A stretch of 64,000 bases of DNA from Acetobacter oeni (GCF_011516825.1 NZ_WOTA01000013.1:1-64000); one strand, 5' to 3'. Positions 10,263-19,856 are shown, counted from the stretch's first letter. Translations and numbers: made by a program. Notes: generated from the sequence alone by a model not told the origin.

Positions 10263-11561
10263 ATGCTGAAGACGGACCATCACACGATACGCGCCTGCGC
10301 CTCGTCCTTCGTTGGGACGGCTCTTGAGTTCTATGACTACTATGTTTACGCCCTCGCCTCCTCCCTGATTCTCGGCAAGGTTTTCTTTCCGTCTTCCAGC
10401 CCGCTTGTGACGGATCTGAATGCTTACGGCACGCTTGCGGCGGGTTTTCTGGCGCGGCCCTTTGCCGGGCTGCTGTGCGGGATGCTGGGGGATCGTTACG
10501 GCAGGAAGAAGGTTCTCACCTTTACTGTTGTCGGGATGGGGGCGGCCACGACGGCGATCGGACTGTTGCCTGGCTATGCTTCGATTGGGTTTCTGGCTCC
10601 GGTTCTTCTGGTGCTTCTTCGCATTCTGCAGGGACTGGCTGTGGGGGGCGAATGGGGCGGCGCGGTTCTGCTGGCCAGTGAGCACGCGCCTGAGCGGTGG
10701 AAGATTTTTGCGGCATCGTTTCCTCAGCTGGGCAGCCCTGCCGGGATGCTGATGGCGCTGGCGTCCTTTCGGGGGGCATCCTCCCTGGGAGCGGAGGCCT
10801 TTGCGGACTGGGCGTGGCGCATTCCGTTTCTGCTGGGCGGCCTGATTGCTCTGGGATGTTTCGTTCTGCGTCGTCAGGTTGAGGAGACGCCTGATTTTCT
10901 TGCGTCACGCCGGGAGGCGCCGGCGGTCCGGGAGCCGCTTTCGGCCCGGCTGGCGGGGCAATGGGGCCGGATTTTCTGCGCAGGTCTGGCGGTTATTGTC
11001 GGCAGCGCCGGGTTTTTCTTCGTCAATACGTTTCTGCTCGGTTATGCGCCGGTTTATATGCATGTATCGCGTCAGTTTATGCTTGATGCGATGCTGATTG
11101 CGACGGTGCTTCAGCTTCTCACCCAGCCGCTGGCGGCGTGGATTGCTCAGAAGACCGGAGAAGTCCGCTTTCTTCTTGGTCTGGCCGGGTTGTGCATCCT
11201 GCTTCCGTTTCCGATGTTTCGTGCTCTGGAAACGCATCGTTTTCTGCCGTCAGCCGTGGCGATTTCGGCGACGATTGTCTGTCTGTCGGCCTTTTACGCG
11301 GTTGTTGCGGGATTTATGGCGAACGCATTTCCGGCGCGGGTGCGTTACACGGCGATTTCCATTGCGTATCAGACGAGTGCTTCTCTTATCACCGGTGTGA
11401 CGCCGATTGTCGGCACGCTGATTGCATCGCGTTTCGGGGCTGACTGGACGCCGCTGGCGCTGCTTTTTTCCGCGATGGCGGTGTGTTCCGTGGCCGGGGT
11501 GCTTGGCCTGGCGCGATCCCGCGCGGAGACGCCCGAAAATGCTGTTCTGAAAGGACTCTGA
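10263..11561 (+). CDS. MFS transporter, metabolite:H+ symporter (MHS) type
   Basis: A 432-residue, 12-helix major facilitator superfamily permease of the inner membrane. The opening (SSFVGTALEFYDYYVYA), the loop 2-3 motif A (GMLGDRYGRKKVL) and RILQGLAVGGEWGGAVL place it with the MHS proton symporters for organic acids and betaine-like compounds (relatives of ShiA and ProP). The start ATG has GGGAG six bases before it. It is followed after 4 bp by the class II aldolase and then a 2-hydroxyacid dehydrogenase. A hydroxylated organic acid or sugar acid is therefore a reasonable substrate guess; nothing in the sequence fixes it. Confidence 0.88.
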   Translation: MLKTDHHTIRACASSFVGTALEFYDYYVYALASSLILGKVFFPSSSPLVTDLNAYGTLAAGFLARPFAGLLCGMLGDRYGRKKVLTFTVVGMGAATTAIGLLPGYASIGFLAPVLLVLLRILQGLAVGGEWGGAVLLASEHAPERWKIFAASFPQLGSPAGMLMALASFRGASSLGAEAFADWAWRIPFLLGGLIALGCFVLRRQVEETPDFLASRREAPAVREPLSARLAGQWGRIFCAGLAVIVGSAGFFFVNTFLLGYAPVYMHVSRQFMLDAMLIATVLQLLTQPLAAWIAQKTGEVRFLLGLAGLCILLPFPMFRALETHRFLPSAVAISATIVCLSAFYAVVAGFMANAFPARVRYTAISIAYQTSASLITGVTPIVGTLIASRFGADWTPLALLFSAMAVCSVAGVLGLARSRAETPENAVLKGL

Positions 11562-11565
11562 CCCG

Positions 11566-12318
11566 ATGACTCAGGCCTCTTATTCCGCTGAAGAATGGAC
11601 GGCGCGCTGTGAACTGGCGGCGCTGTATCGTCTGATCGCGTTTTATCGCATGACCGATCTGGTGGACACGCATATTTCCCTGCGTATTCCGGGCGATGAC
11701 CAGCATTTTCTGATCAATCGTTATGGTGTTGCGTTTGACCGGATGCGGGCGAGCGATCTTGTGCGGATTGATAAATCCGGTGTCGTCCAGGACATGAAGT
11801 TTACGGATCTTGCGGTCAATGCGGCCGGATTTGTCATTCACTCGGCCATTCATCAGGCGCGTGAGGATATGGCTTGTGTCATTCACACGCACACGCCGGC
11901 GGGTGTGGCTGTCTCGGCGCAGAAGCAGGGGCTGCTTCCGATCAGTCAGCATGCGCTCAAGTATTATGGCAAGCTGTCCTATCATACCTATGAGGGGATC
12001 GCGCTTTCGCCTGAAGAGCGGGAGCGGCTCGTTTCGGATCTTGGCATGAACCGGGCAATGATTCTACGGAATCACGGTCTGCTCGCCGGCGGGCCGGGCG
12101 TGAAGCATGCATTCCATGAAATCTACATGCTTGAACGGGCCTGTCAGATTCAGGTTCAGGCGCTTTCGGGCGGGTGTGAGCTGTCCATTCCGTCGGAAGA
12201 TGTATGCAGGCGGACGACGCAGCAGTTCATGCGTGATGACAGCGAGCACATTATCTCCATTGCATGGGATGCGGCGCTCAGTCTGATCGAGGATCAGAAG
12301 GCATCCTATACGTCGTAA
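11566..12318 (+). CDS. Class II aldolase/adducin family protein
   Basis: A zinc-dependent aldolase-fold protein of 250 residues. The histidine cluster HTHTPAG and the later NHGLLAGGPGVKHAFHEIY segment match the metal site of the fuculose-phosphate aldolase/adducin family. Members cleave sugar phosphates or decarboxylate related compounds; many in this subgroup, next to transporters and dehydrogenases, have no assigned reaction. AAGGAC lies before the ATG, and only 4 bp separate it from the transporter stop, so the two are co-transcribed. The dehydrogenase follows after 39 bp. Confidence 0.88.
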   Translation: MTQASYSAEEWTARCELAALYRLIAFYRMTDLVDTHISLRIPGDDQHFLINRYGVAFDRMRASDLVRIDKSGVVQDMKFTDLAVNAAGFVIHSAIHQAREDMACVIHTHTPAGVAVSAQKQGLLPISQHALKYYGKLSYHTYEGIALSPEERERLVSDLGMNRAMILRNHGLLAGGPGVKHAFHEIYMLERACQIQVQALSGGCELSIPSEDVCRRTTQQFMRDDSEHIISIAWDAALSLIEDQKASYTS

Positions 12319-12357
12319 GGGGTTTTACGGAACCGGGGTTACGGGAGGAAAAGGGCT

Positions 12358-13311
12358 GTGGTGTCACAGGGGCCGTGTCTGGCGATTGAAGCCGGTGGAG
12401 AAAAGACATTTTCGCTCTGGCGCGATCTGTTTCGCAAGATTGCGCCCTCTCTGAACATTGTCTGGTGGAAAGCGCCTGATGTTGATCCGGCGGCGGTGGA
12501 TTATCTGCTGGTCTGGAAGCCACCCGCGGGCGGGCTGACGCCATTTTCCGGACTGAAGGGGATCATCTGCACGGGCGCGGGTGTGGATCATCTTCTGAAA
12601 GACCCTGACTGGCCTGTGAAAGTGCCGCTGATCCGCATGGGGGGCGAGCGCACCGGCGTTCTGATGGCGGAGTTTGTGCTCTGGGCCTGTCTCTCGCTTT
12701 TCCGGGGCGCGCGGGCCTGGGCGTGGCAGCAGGAGCGGCACATTTTTGAGCGGGAACTGATTACGCGGGTGGCGTCCGAGGTTTCTGTCGGGATCATGGG
12801 GTTCGGCTCGCTTGGACGGGTTGTGGCGCAGCGGCTTCTGCTCAACGGTTTTCGGGTGCGGGGCTGGTCGCGCAGCGGCCGGGCTGAGCCGGGGGTGGAG
12901 GTTTTCGCGGGGGAAGAAGCGCTCGGGGCGTTTCTTGGCGGGACGGACATTCTGGTGAATCTTCTGCCGAACACGCCGGAAACAGCGGATCGTCTCGATC
13001 GGGATGTTTTTGCCGGCCTTCCCGGGGCAGCGGCTGTTGTGAATGTCGGGCGCGGCACGCAGCTTGTTGAGGCGGATCTGCTGGCGGCGCTGGATTCCGG
13101 GCATCTTTCCGGAGCGGTTCTGGATGTTTTCAGAACGGAGCCGCCTGATCCGGACTCTCCTTTGTGGGTGCATCCCAGGATCACGATGACGCCTCATGCG
13201 GCTTCCGAGGCATCCCGCGCCGATCATGCGCGCTATGTCGCCGATGTTATCGGGCAGCTGGAGAAGGGTGGGATGCCGGATCTGGCTTATGATTTTTCAC
13301 GGGGGTACTGA
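12358..13311 (+). CDS. D-2-hydroxyacid dehydrogenase, glyoxylate/hydroxypyruvate reductase A-like
   Basis: NAD(P)-dependent D-isomer-specific 2-hydroxyacid dehydrogenase of 317 residues. The Rossmann motif GFGSLGR lies near residue 147. The catalytic trio is visible as Arg in VNVGRGTQ (about 230), Glu in RTEPPD (about 260) and His in TPHAASEA (about 280). The overall layout resembles GhrA, which reduces glyoxylate and hydroxypyruvate. The start is GTG with GGGAGG upstream; the next codon is also GTG. It closes the LysR-MFS-aldolase-dehydrogenase group, which looks like a hydroxyacid uptake and breakdown unit. Confidence 0.88.
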   Translation: MVSQGPCLAIEAGGEKTFSLWRDLFRKIAPSLNIVWWKAPDVDPAAVDYLLVWKPPAGGLTPFSGLKGIICTGAGVDHLLKDPDWPVKVPLIRMGGERTGVLMAEFVLWACLSLFRGARAWAWQQERHIFERELITRVASEVSVGIMGFGSLGRVVAQRLLLNGFRVRGWSRSGRAEPGVEVFAGEEALGAFLGGTDILVNLLPNTPETADRLDRDVFAGLPGAAAVVNVGRGTQLVEADLLAALDSGHLSGAVLDVFRTEPPDPDSPLWVHPRITMTPHAASEASRADHARYVADVIGQLEKGGMPDLAYDFSRGY

Positions 13312-13587
13312 TTACTTTCCGGATTGAAACTGATTTTTCGTCTGTGACGATCTGATGTTTCCCCTGCCCTTTCTTCCGGGTCGGGATGACGTTTTATCCT
13401 CGCTGGTGTGTCGGACCACAGAAGCTTTTTCGTTTTTATATCGTAATAAATATGGTATTATAAAGTAGTTTTTGTTATTGAGATAAATACTTTTACAGAA
13501 TCGGCGTGCGGAATTGTTCCCGTTTTGTTTCGGTATCGAAACTATTAGGTTTTGTTTCCTGAGTCAGCTTGTGAAAGGGATGGTGTG
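13312..13587. promoter_or_regulatory. AT-rich leader upstream of the TonB-dependent receptor
   Basis: No gene is apparent here. About 13430-13500 is markedly AT-rich compared with the surrounding coding DNA, with clusters such as ATATCGTAATAAATATGG. It probably carries the receptor promoter. No Fur-box-like 19-bp dyad was recognised. Confidence 0.4.
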
Positions 13588-16011
13588 ATGGGCGTCAGAA
13601 AAAATCCGTGTTCCGGAATTTTCGTTTTATGCAGTGCGACGTTTCTTTCTGGAGTGATCCTGTCGGATACGGCGGGGGCGGCTGCCGTCGCTTCGGTGGT
13701 GCACCGGCCACGGGTGAAGCATGTCTCTCCCCCTGCTCCGGGTAAGGCGCGGCCTGCTGCGGCGGCGGCATCTCATCCGCCGCGCAGTAAAGAGGCGGAC
13801 GGCCAGCCGGAAACCATCCGCGTCAGCACGGGGCGCCGTATGCATGGGGGCGGTCTTCTGAAGTTCAGCGATACACCTCAGGCATCGAGTATTGTCTCTG
13901 CCGAGTATATCAGCAAGCAGTCGGCCGGGCAGAACCCGCTTTCACTTGTTCAGATGTCACCGGGTGCGAATTTTTCGTCGGGTGATGCGTTCGGGCTGAG
14001 CAATCAGAGCTCGATTTCCGTTCGGGGACTGGCGCAGACGGAACTGGGATATCTGTTCGAGGGTGTTCAGATGAACGATTCCGGAAGTCAGACAGCCAAC
14101 TCCTCCGAGTGGGTGGATTCCGAGAATATGAAAGCCATCGAGATTTATCAGGGCGCGGGGCATCTTGATGCACCTGTTGTCACAGCGTCCGGTGGCATTA
14201 TCTCGGTTCAGATGAGCGATCCCACTGCCCGGCAGCATGCGCAACTGACGGAAAGCTATGGCAGCTATCAGACGAACCGGCAGTTCGCGCGCTATGACAC
14301 CGGTGAAATCGGCAATACGGGGCTGAAGGCGTTTGTCTCGGCGTCTTATCTGTCCAGCAAGCTGTCACGCGGAGCCGGGCGCAACCAGCGCGTTCACACG
14401 GATTTCGGATTCCGGAAGGACTGGAAAGAGAATTTCATCAAGCTTTCCGGATCTTACAATAATGACCGGCGCGGAAGCTACACCACGCCGACGATGGCGC
14501 AGTGGAATGAATATGGCGATCAGTATAATCGCAATAACTCCTACACGTTCGGGGATACGAATTACTGGCGGCTGAACAAGCTCGGGTTTCATCATCTTCT
14601 GCTGTCATTGCAGTCCCATTTCAAACTCGATGAGCATTTCTCGGCTGAGGCATCACCGTATTTCTATCACGGTGGCGGTTATCTCTCCGGGGGCGGCACG
14701 TATAATGTCAGCGGGAATTACAGGGGCACGGACTATTATCCCGGCGCGGTGAATGTTCCCTATTCGCAGGATGGCCAGTTCACGGGACTTTCGGGCTGGC
14801 AGGGTCATGAACTCTGGAGCGGGTTTAACGGGAAGGTTCATTATCATACGGGGCATAATCTGCTGACGGTCGGCTACTGGTATCAGTATTCCTATTATCA
14901 TGCGGACAGCCCGGTGACGGCGCTGAACGAAAATGGCACGGCTGCCAGTATGTGGGGTGGGTATACGCTGCGTCTTTCCGACGGGAAGCAGCTGGAGACT
15001 TACAACTATGCCGCATCGACCCAGACGAATGCGGTTTATATTCAGGATGAACTCAAACTTCTGGATGACCGGCTGCTTTTGCAGGCGGGTTTCAAATATG
15101 TGATCAATTCCCGCAATGGCGAGAATTTCATGCCGGGTCCGCAGCACAGGATCTCGACGTTTGCGACGGAGCCTCTGCCGCGATTTGGCGCGACCTACAA
15201 GCTGACGAAGAACGATGTTGTTTTCATTGACGGGACAACAGGTTTCAAGCTTCCGGCGACGACGAGCGCGTTCAATCAGTATAGTGTGACCACGGGCGCG
15301 GTCACGCAGACCGGGAACCCCGATCTGAAAGACGAGTATTCAATTTCGGAAGAAGCCGGTTACCGGCATAATGGCTTCATCAGTGGCGCGATTACGTTTT
15401 TCAATTACAATTTCACCAATCATCAGATTGCGACGAGCGCTTATGTCGGCAATTCCCAGACCCTGACCACGAGTTATCTCAATGTCGGTGGCATGACCAC
15501 GCGCGGGGTGGATGTCGAACTCGGGACGGCGCCGATTCACCATTTTTCTCCTTATGTGTCGGGTGAGTTTCTGGATGCGAAACTTGATAACAATGTCGAG
15601 AAAGGCACCGATTATCTGCGGACCAAAGGAAAGGATGCGCCTCTTACGCCGCGCTGGATGGCGGCGGTGGGTATTCAGTACGATGATGGGCATTTCTTTG
15701 GCAGCGCCCGCATCAAGGTAACGGGATCGCAGTATTCGACGCTGATGAACGATCAGAAAATTCCGGAGTATGTGACCTGCGACATTGGTGTGGGGTATAA
15801 ATGGAACAACATCTGGTATCTGAAAAACCCGAATGTGCGTCTGAATTTTATCAATGTCGGCAATGCGAAATACCTGTCCGGTGCGGCGGCTCTTCAGACA
15901 AATGCCAGGGCGACGAAGGGTGTGTTTGGCACGACGATCGCGGGTTCGGCTCCTTCCTACTACGTGGGATCGCCGTTCGCGATGATGTTCACGGTTTCGA
16001 CGGAGCTCTGA
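13588..16011 (+). CDS. TonB-dependent outer-membrane receptor
   Basis: A 22-strand beta-barrel importer energised by TonB. I start it at the ATG at 13588, which has GAAAGGGA upstream and opens directly into a signal peptide ending near SDTAGAAA; a longer TTG start at 13552 is less likely. The mature N-terminus has a TonB-box-like ETIRV, then a plug domain (QASSIVSAEYISKQSAGQNP, ISVRGLAQTELG) and a long aromatic-rich barrel. The last residue is Leu rather than the common Phe. An exported amidase starts 4 bp downstream, suggesting that the ligand is released by, or is a substrate of, that enzyme. Siderophore transport is not specifically indicated. Confidence 0.92.
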   Translation: MGVRKNPCSGIFVLCSATFLSGVILSDTAGAAAVASVVHRPRVKHVSPPAPGKARPAAAAASHPPRSKEADGQPETIRVSTGRRMHGGGLLKFSDTPQASSIVSAEYISKQSAGQNPLSLVQMSPGANFSSGDAFGLSNQSSISVRGLAQTELGYLFEGVQMNDSGSQTANSSEWVDSENMKAIEIYQGAGHLDAPVVTASGGIISVQMSDPTARQHAQLTESYGSYQTNRQFARYDTGEIGNTGLKAFVSASYLSSKLSRGAGRNQRVHTDFGFRKDWKENFIKLSGSYNNDRRGSYTTPTMAQWNEYGDQYNRNNSYTFGDTNYWRLNKLGFHHLLLSLQSHFKLDEHFSAEASPYFYHGGGYLSGGGTYNVSGNYRGTDYYPGAVNVPYSQDGQFTGLSGWQGHELWSGFNGKVHYHTGHNLLTVGYWYQYSYYHADSPVTALNENGTAASMWGGYTLRLSDGKQLETYNYAASTQTNAVYIQDELKLLDDRLLLQAGFKYVINSRNGENFMPGPQHRISTFATEPLPRFGATYKLTKNDVVFIDGTTGFKLPATTSAFNQYSVTTGAVTQTGNPDLKDEYSISEEAGYRHNGFISGAITFFNYNFTNHQIATSAYVGNSQTLTTSYLNVGGMTTRGVDVELGTAPIHHFSPYVSGEFLDAKLDNNVEKGTDYLRTKGKDAPLTPRWMAAVGIQYDDGHFFGSARIKVTGSQYSTLMNDQKIPEYVTCDIGVGYKWNNIWYLKNPNVRLNFINVGNAKYLSGAAALQTNARATKGVFGTTIAGSAPSYYVGSPFAMMFTVSTEL

Positions 16012-16015
16012 CGCC

Positions 16016-18127
16016 ATGATGAACGGAAACGGAAACAGGCGGGCGCGGTTGGCGAAGGGCTTTCGGGCGGGTCTTTTTCTGGCGTCGCTGCTGGTCGGGA
16101 CGCCTGTATATGCCGGGACATTTACGCTGACCGAGGCGACGATTGCTCAGATGCAGGAGGCGATGGCGAGTGGCGCGCTCACCAGCACGGAACTGACGAC
16201 GCTTTATCTGAACAGGATCTATGTATTTGACAAGGCGGGCATTCGGCTGAATGCGGTTCCGGTCATGAATCCGCAGGCACTTGCGGAAGCGATGGCGGCG
16301 GACCGGGTGCGGGCGGCGGGTGGTCCGGTTTCGCCCCTGCTGGGAATCCCGTTTACGGTGAAGGATAGTTACAAGGTGGCGGGTCTGACCGTCGCGGCGG
16401 GGTCTCCGGCTTTTGCGTCTCTGATTGCGAATGAGGACGCTTTTACGGTTGGGCGAATTCGGGCAGCGGGCGGGGTTCTGCTTGGCAAGACGAACATGCC
16501 GCCACTGGCGGCGGGCGGCATGCAGCGGGGTGTGTACGGGCGGGCGGAGAGCCCTTACAACGAGCATTATCTGACGGCGGCTTATAATTCCGGGTCATCG
16601 AACGGGTCGGCATCCTCCACCTCGGCCTCTCTGGCGGCGTTTGGGATGGGTGAGGAGACGGTTTCTTCCGGGCGCTCTCCTTCATCGAACAACGCTCTTG
16701 TTGCTTACACGCCGTCCCGGGGGGTTCTTTCGATCCGGGGAAACTGGCCGCTTTATCCGATCAAAGATGTGGTTGTTCCGATGACCCGTTCGACGGACGA
16801 CCTGCTGAAGGTTCTGAATGTTATTGTTGCCGACGATCCTGTGGCGCGAGGGGATTTCTGGCGGGAGCAGACTGTGGTGGCGCTGCCGCGCGCGTCTCAG
16901 GTCAGGCCTGCGGACTATGAATCTCTGAAAGATGCCGGTGCTTTGCGCGGAAAGCGGATTGGCGTTCCGACGATGTATATCGGCAAGGACAGGACGGGGC
17001 GACAGATTGCGGTTCGCCCGTCGATCCTTGCGCTCTGGGAGAAGGCGGCGAGTGATCTTCGCGCCCTGGGCGCTGAGGTTGTGGAAGTCGATTTTCCGCT
17101 CATGCATAATTACGACATGGACCGTCCGTCTTCGGAGAGTTTTGTCAGTCGCGGACTGATCCCGGCGGACTGGTTCCGCATGAAGGCGCCGGGGCAGGCT
17201 GCTGACGATAATTATGAATTTCGCTATCTGAACCCCTGGTCGTGGGGGAATTTTCTCACCGATGACAAAGATCCGAATATTCCTGACTGGAGGGCGGTCA
17301 ATCCGGATCTGGTTTTCCCCAATCCGCCGGGCTCCGTGGATGCGGCGCGGCGCGGGCCGTTCCGGGATTACAGGCAGGCGCGGGACACGATTCTGGCAGG
17401 TGTGAAGCCTTACGATCAGATTCCGGGCTTTGCGCAGGCGCTTCGGGGTGCTGAGAGGATCAGGAAGGTTGATTTTGAAGACTGGCTTGACCGGAACAGG
17501 CTGGATTTCATTGTCTTTCCCGCGAATGCGGATATCGGGGCGGCGAATGCCGATGTCGATCCGCAGGCTTACGACCATGCCACGGAAAATGGTGTCGGGC
17601 GCTCGAATACGAATGCGATGCTGCGTCATCTTGGCATTCCCAGTGTATCGGTCAGCATGGGACTGATGGGTGACACGGGGATGCCGGTCAATCTGACGTT
17701 TGCGGGCAAGGCGTATGATGACAGCCGGCTGTTGTCTTATGCGTATGCTTATGAGCAAGGCACGAAGAACCGGCGTGCGCCGGGGCGTGTGCATCCGCTG
17801 GCGGATGAGACCGTGATCTGGGACCCGGCTTCGGTTGTCCGACCTGGATTGCGTCAGGACAGGGAGGCGCCGCTGGTTGACATTGTGTCTGTCGGGCATA
17901 CCGGGCGGCATGGTGAGACGATTGAGGTTTCGGGGACGGCGCGCGACGCTTCGGGGCTTCGGTTCGTGCGGGTTTATGTGAACGGGAGGAAGGTGTCGGA
18001 GACGAAAGAGGGCGTGTGGCACGTTAGTTTTCCGGTGACGTATGCGGTGGATGGCGGCCTGTTTCTTGAGGTTCTGGCGAAGGATACGACGGGAAATGCC
18101 GGGGCTGTGTGGAGGGACATTTTCTGA
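16016..18127 (+). CDS. Exported amidase-signature hydrolase with C-terminal Ig-like domain
   Basis: Member of the amidase signature family (Ser-cisSer-Lys triad). The 703-residue protein begins with an export signal (AGLFLASLLVGTPVYAG). The catalytic Lys is in GIPFTVKDSYK (about 115) and the Ser pair in GSSNGSASS (about 192) and SSGRSPSSNN (about 217). The usual DTGGSIR block is replaced by ETVSSGRSPSS, followed by YTPSRGVLSIRGNWPL; from memory this variant resembles fungal secreted amidases. The last 85 residues form a beta-rich Ig-like module (EVSGTARDASGLRFVRVYVN). It lies 4 bp after the TonB receptor, so the pair is probably one transcript. Substrate unknown. Confidence 0.86.
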   Translation: MMNGNGNRRARLAKGFRAGLFLASLLVGTPVYAGTFTLTEATIAQMQEAMASGALTSTELTTLYLNRIYVFDKAGIRLNAVPVMNPQALAEAMAADRVRAAGGPVSPLLGIPFTVKDSYKVAGLTVAAGSPAFASLIANEDAFTVGRIRAAGGVLLGKTNMPPLAAGGMQRGVYGRAESPYNEHYLTAAYNSGSSNGSASSTSASLAAFGMGEETVSSGRSPSSNNALVAYTPSRGVLSIRGNWPLYPIKDVVVPMTRSTDDLLKVLNVIVADDPVARGDFWREQTVVALPRASQVRPADYESLKDAGALRGKRIGVPTMYIGKDRTGRQIAVRPSILALWEKAASDLRALGAEVVEVDFPLMHNYDMDRPSSESFVSRGLIPADWFRMKAPGQAADDNYEFRYLNPWSWGNFLTDDKDPNIPDWRAVNPDLVFPNPPGSVDAARRGPFRDYRQARDTILAGVKPYDQIPGFAQALRGAERIRKVDFEDWLDRNRLDFIVFPANADIGAANADVDPQAYDHATENGVGRSNTNAMLRHLGIPSVSVSMGLMGDTGMPVNLTFAGKAYDDSRLLSYAYAYEQGTKNRRAPGRVHPLADETVIWDPASVVRPGLRQDREAPLVDIVSVGHTGRHGETIEVSGTARDASGLRFVRVYVNGRKVSETKEGVWHVSFPVTYAVDGGLFLEVLAKDTTGNAGAVWRDIF

Positions 18128-18216
18128 CGCGATGGGCCGGGAGCTGATTTTTCCGGTTCGGGTTCAGAATGTGAGCAGGGGCTGCGGGTCCCGGCATCCG
18201 GATTTGTTCAATAAAA

Positions 18217-18255
18217 CTTGCCGGGTTCGGGCAGAGCCCGGCGCTGCCCGGCAAG
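18217..18255 (-). terminator. Intrinsic terminator of the idonate dehydrogenase-like gene
   Basis: A 9-bp perfect stem (CTTGCCGGG / CCCGGCAAG) encloses a smaller nested hairpin (CGGGC / GCCCG). On the minus strand it is followed by TTTTAT, a usable U-tract. It lies between two converging genes and may also slow transcription from the amidase side. Confidence 0.75.
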
Positions 18256-18267
18256 AAGGCCCCCGGC

Positions 18268-19302
18268 TTATTCGGACAGGGCGAGCAGGACTTTGGCGGC
18301 GCGGCTGCGGTCGGGGGCTATGCTGAAGGCGTCCTGGAAACGGGTGATCGGGAACTCCTGGGTGACGAGGATGTCCGCGATTTCGGGTTTTTCGGCGAGC
18401 AGGGTGAGGGCGTCATCGAATTCGTGGTCGAAGCGGAGGGTGCCGCGGAAGTCGAGTTCGCGGACGATGATCTGCGCGAGGGGGACGGCGACGTCACCGG
18501 GCGGGAACATGCCGACCTGGACGAGGATGCCGCCTTTTCGGGTGCGGGCAATGGCTTCGGGGAGAGCTGCGCCGACGCCGGTGGCTTCGAAGGTGATATC
18601 GAATTCTTCATTGAGCTGGCCGGTGCGGGCGTTGTGGACTTCGCTGGCGCCGAGGAGGCGGGCGCGTTCGAGGGGGAAGTCCTGGAGGTCGGTGGTGACG
18701 ACGCGCGCGGCTCCGGCGTGGACGAGGCCGGCGACGATGAGGAGGCCGATGGGACCGGCGCCCTGGACGAGGACGGTTTTTCCGGTGACGTCCCCTGCCC
18801 TGCTGATGGCGTGCAGGGCGACGGCGAGCGGTTCGGCGAGGCAGGCGCGGCGGGTATCGAGGCCGGGTGGCAGGTGACGGAGCTGCGCGGCATTAACGAT
18901 CATGGCGCGACGGAAGCCGCCGTCGGTGTGGGGGTTGTTGGCGGCGCTGCCGAGGAAGCGGACGTTACGGCAGAGGTGGCGGAGGTCGCGCTGACATTCG
19001 GGGCATGTGCCGCAGGGGCGTGCGGGGTGAATGGCGACGGGGTCACCCGCTGAGAAGCTGGTGATGCCGGGGCCGGTTGCGGCGACGATGCCGGAGACTT
19101 CGTGACCGAGGATCATGGGGTTATGCAGGATGGAGGCGCCGACGCCGCCGTGGGAGACGTAATGCAGGTCTGAGCCGCAGATGCCGCCCCATTGCATGGC
19201 GATGCGGACTTCACCGGGGCCGGGTTCGGGCAGCGGGGCTGTGTCGAAGCGGAGGTCTTTTGTCGCGTGGATGACGAGGGCGTCTGTTGTGGCTGTGGTC
19301 AT
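18268..19302 (-). CDS. Zinc-binding alcohol dehydrogenase family, L-idonate 5-dehydrogenase-like
   Basis: Medium-chain zinc dehydrogenase of 344 residues that probably oxidises a sugar acid or polyol with NAD(P). Catalytic zinc ligands are visible as Cys42 (GGICGSD) and the GHE motif (His67, Glu68). The structural zinc is held by Cys97, 100, 103 and 111 (CGTCPECQRDLRHLC), and the nucleotide-binding GAGPIGLL is near residue 178. The layout matches L-idonate 5-dehydrogenase, which interconverts L-idonate and 5-ketogluconate, a typical acetic acid bacterium substrate. Sorbitol or xylitol dehydrogenase activity cannot be excluded. It is transcribed alone toward the amidase gene. Confidence 0.85.
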   Translation of the reverse strand: MTTATTDALVIHATKDLRFDTAPLPEPGPGEVRIAMQWGGICGSDLHYVSHGGVGASILHNPMILGHEVSGIVAATGPGITSFSAGDPVAIHPARPCGTCPECQRDLRHLCRNVRFLGSAANNPHTDGGFRRAMIVNAAQLRHLPPGLDTRRACLAEPLAVALHAISRAGDVTGKTVLVQGAGPIGLLIVAGLVHAGAARVVTTDLQDFPLERARLLGASEVHNARTGQLNEEFDITFEATGVGAALPEAIARTRKGGILVQVGMFPPGDVAVPLAQIIVRELDFRGTLRFDHEFDDALTLLAEKPEIADILVTQEFPITRFQDAFSIAPDRSRAAKVLLALSE

Positions 19303-19856
19303 GGGAGGTCCTGGGGGTGGCGCCGTGGTCCGGCGTTCTGTTGTTTGTGCGGGGTGTTATGACCCGGGGGATATTACGGGGTTTTACAGTATTTCGGGCG
19401 GCGGGCAGAATTCACATACGGGTGACGGGCTGTTCCGCGCTGGGGGCATGGCCGGAGCGGGCTGAGGCAATGCTGACGGGTGTCTCTCCGGTGCCGGGTG
19501 ATATGAGGTTTTGTGGCGTGCGAGGCTGGGGATCATGAGTCTGCGCCGGACTGAAAGCGAATAAAAAACAATCCGGTATATATTTGTTTTATGGATTTGT
19601 TCATGATTTTTTATTCAATTCTAAAAAAAGAAACATCATTGAAATAATGTTAACTTTAGCGATAACCTTATCTGATGTTTATTTATAATTAACATATTCC
19701 CCTGATCATGCTGCGGGCAGCGGAATGTCGGGGGTGTCCGGAGTATGATCTGTGGATGGGCTCATCCGGTGAGAATCGGATGATCGCCGCTTTATTGTGT
19801 TCCGAAGTCGCGTTTTCTTTCTCCTGCCCGGATGTGCTCTGAAGGAGTCACTTATC
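19303..19856. promoter_or_regulatory. Long AT-rich leader upstream of the Hint surface protein
   Basis: No gene is supported. The stretch 19550-19700 is strongly AT-rich (for example AACATCATTGAAATAATG), unlike the GC-rich DNA on either side. It is followed by a 7-bp inverted repeat at 19762-19783. It should hold the promoters of both divergent genes and a leader of the Hint-domain gene. Confidence 0.45.
19762..19783 (+). repeat. Inverted repeat in the leader of the Hint-domain gene
   Basis: TCATCCG and CGGATGA form a perfect 7-bp dyad around the 8-nt loop GTGAGAAT, about 75 bases before the chosen start codon. It may be a regulator-binding site or a 5' leader hairpin; the sequence alone does not decide. 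Confidence 0.45.

Noticed and set aside
13312..13587. Fur box upstream of the TonB receptor
   Set aside because: The AT-rich segment has no recognisable 19-bp dyad, so an iron-regulated siderophore role is not claimed.
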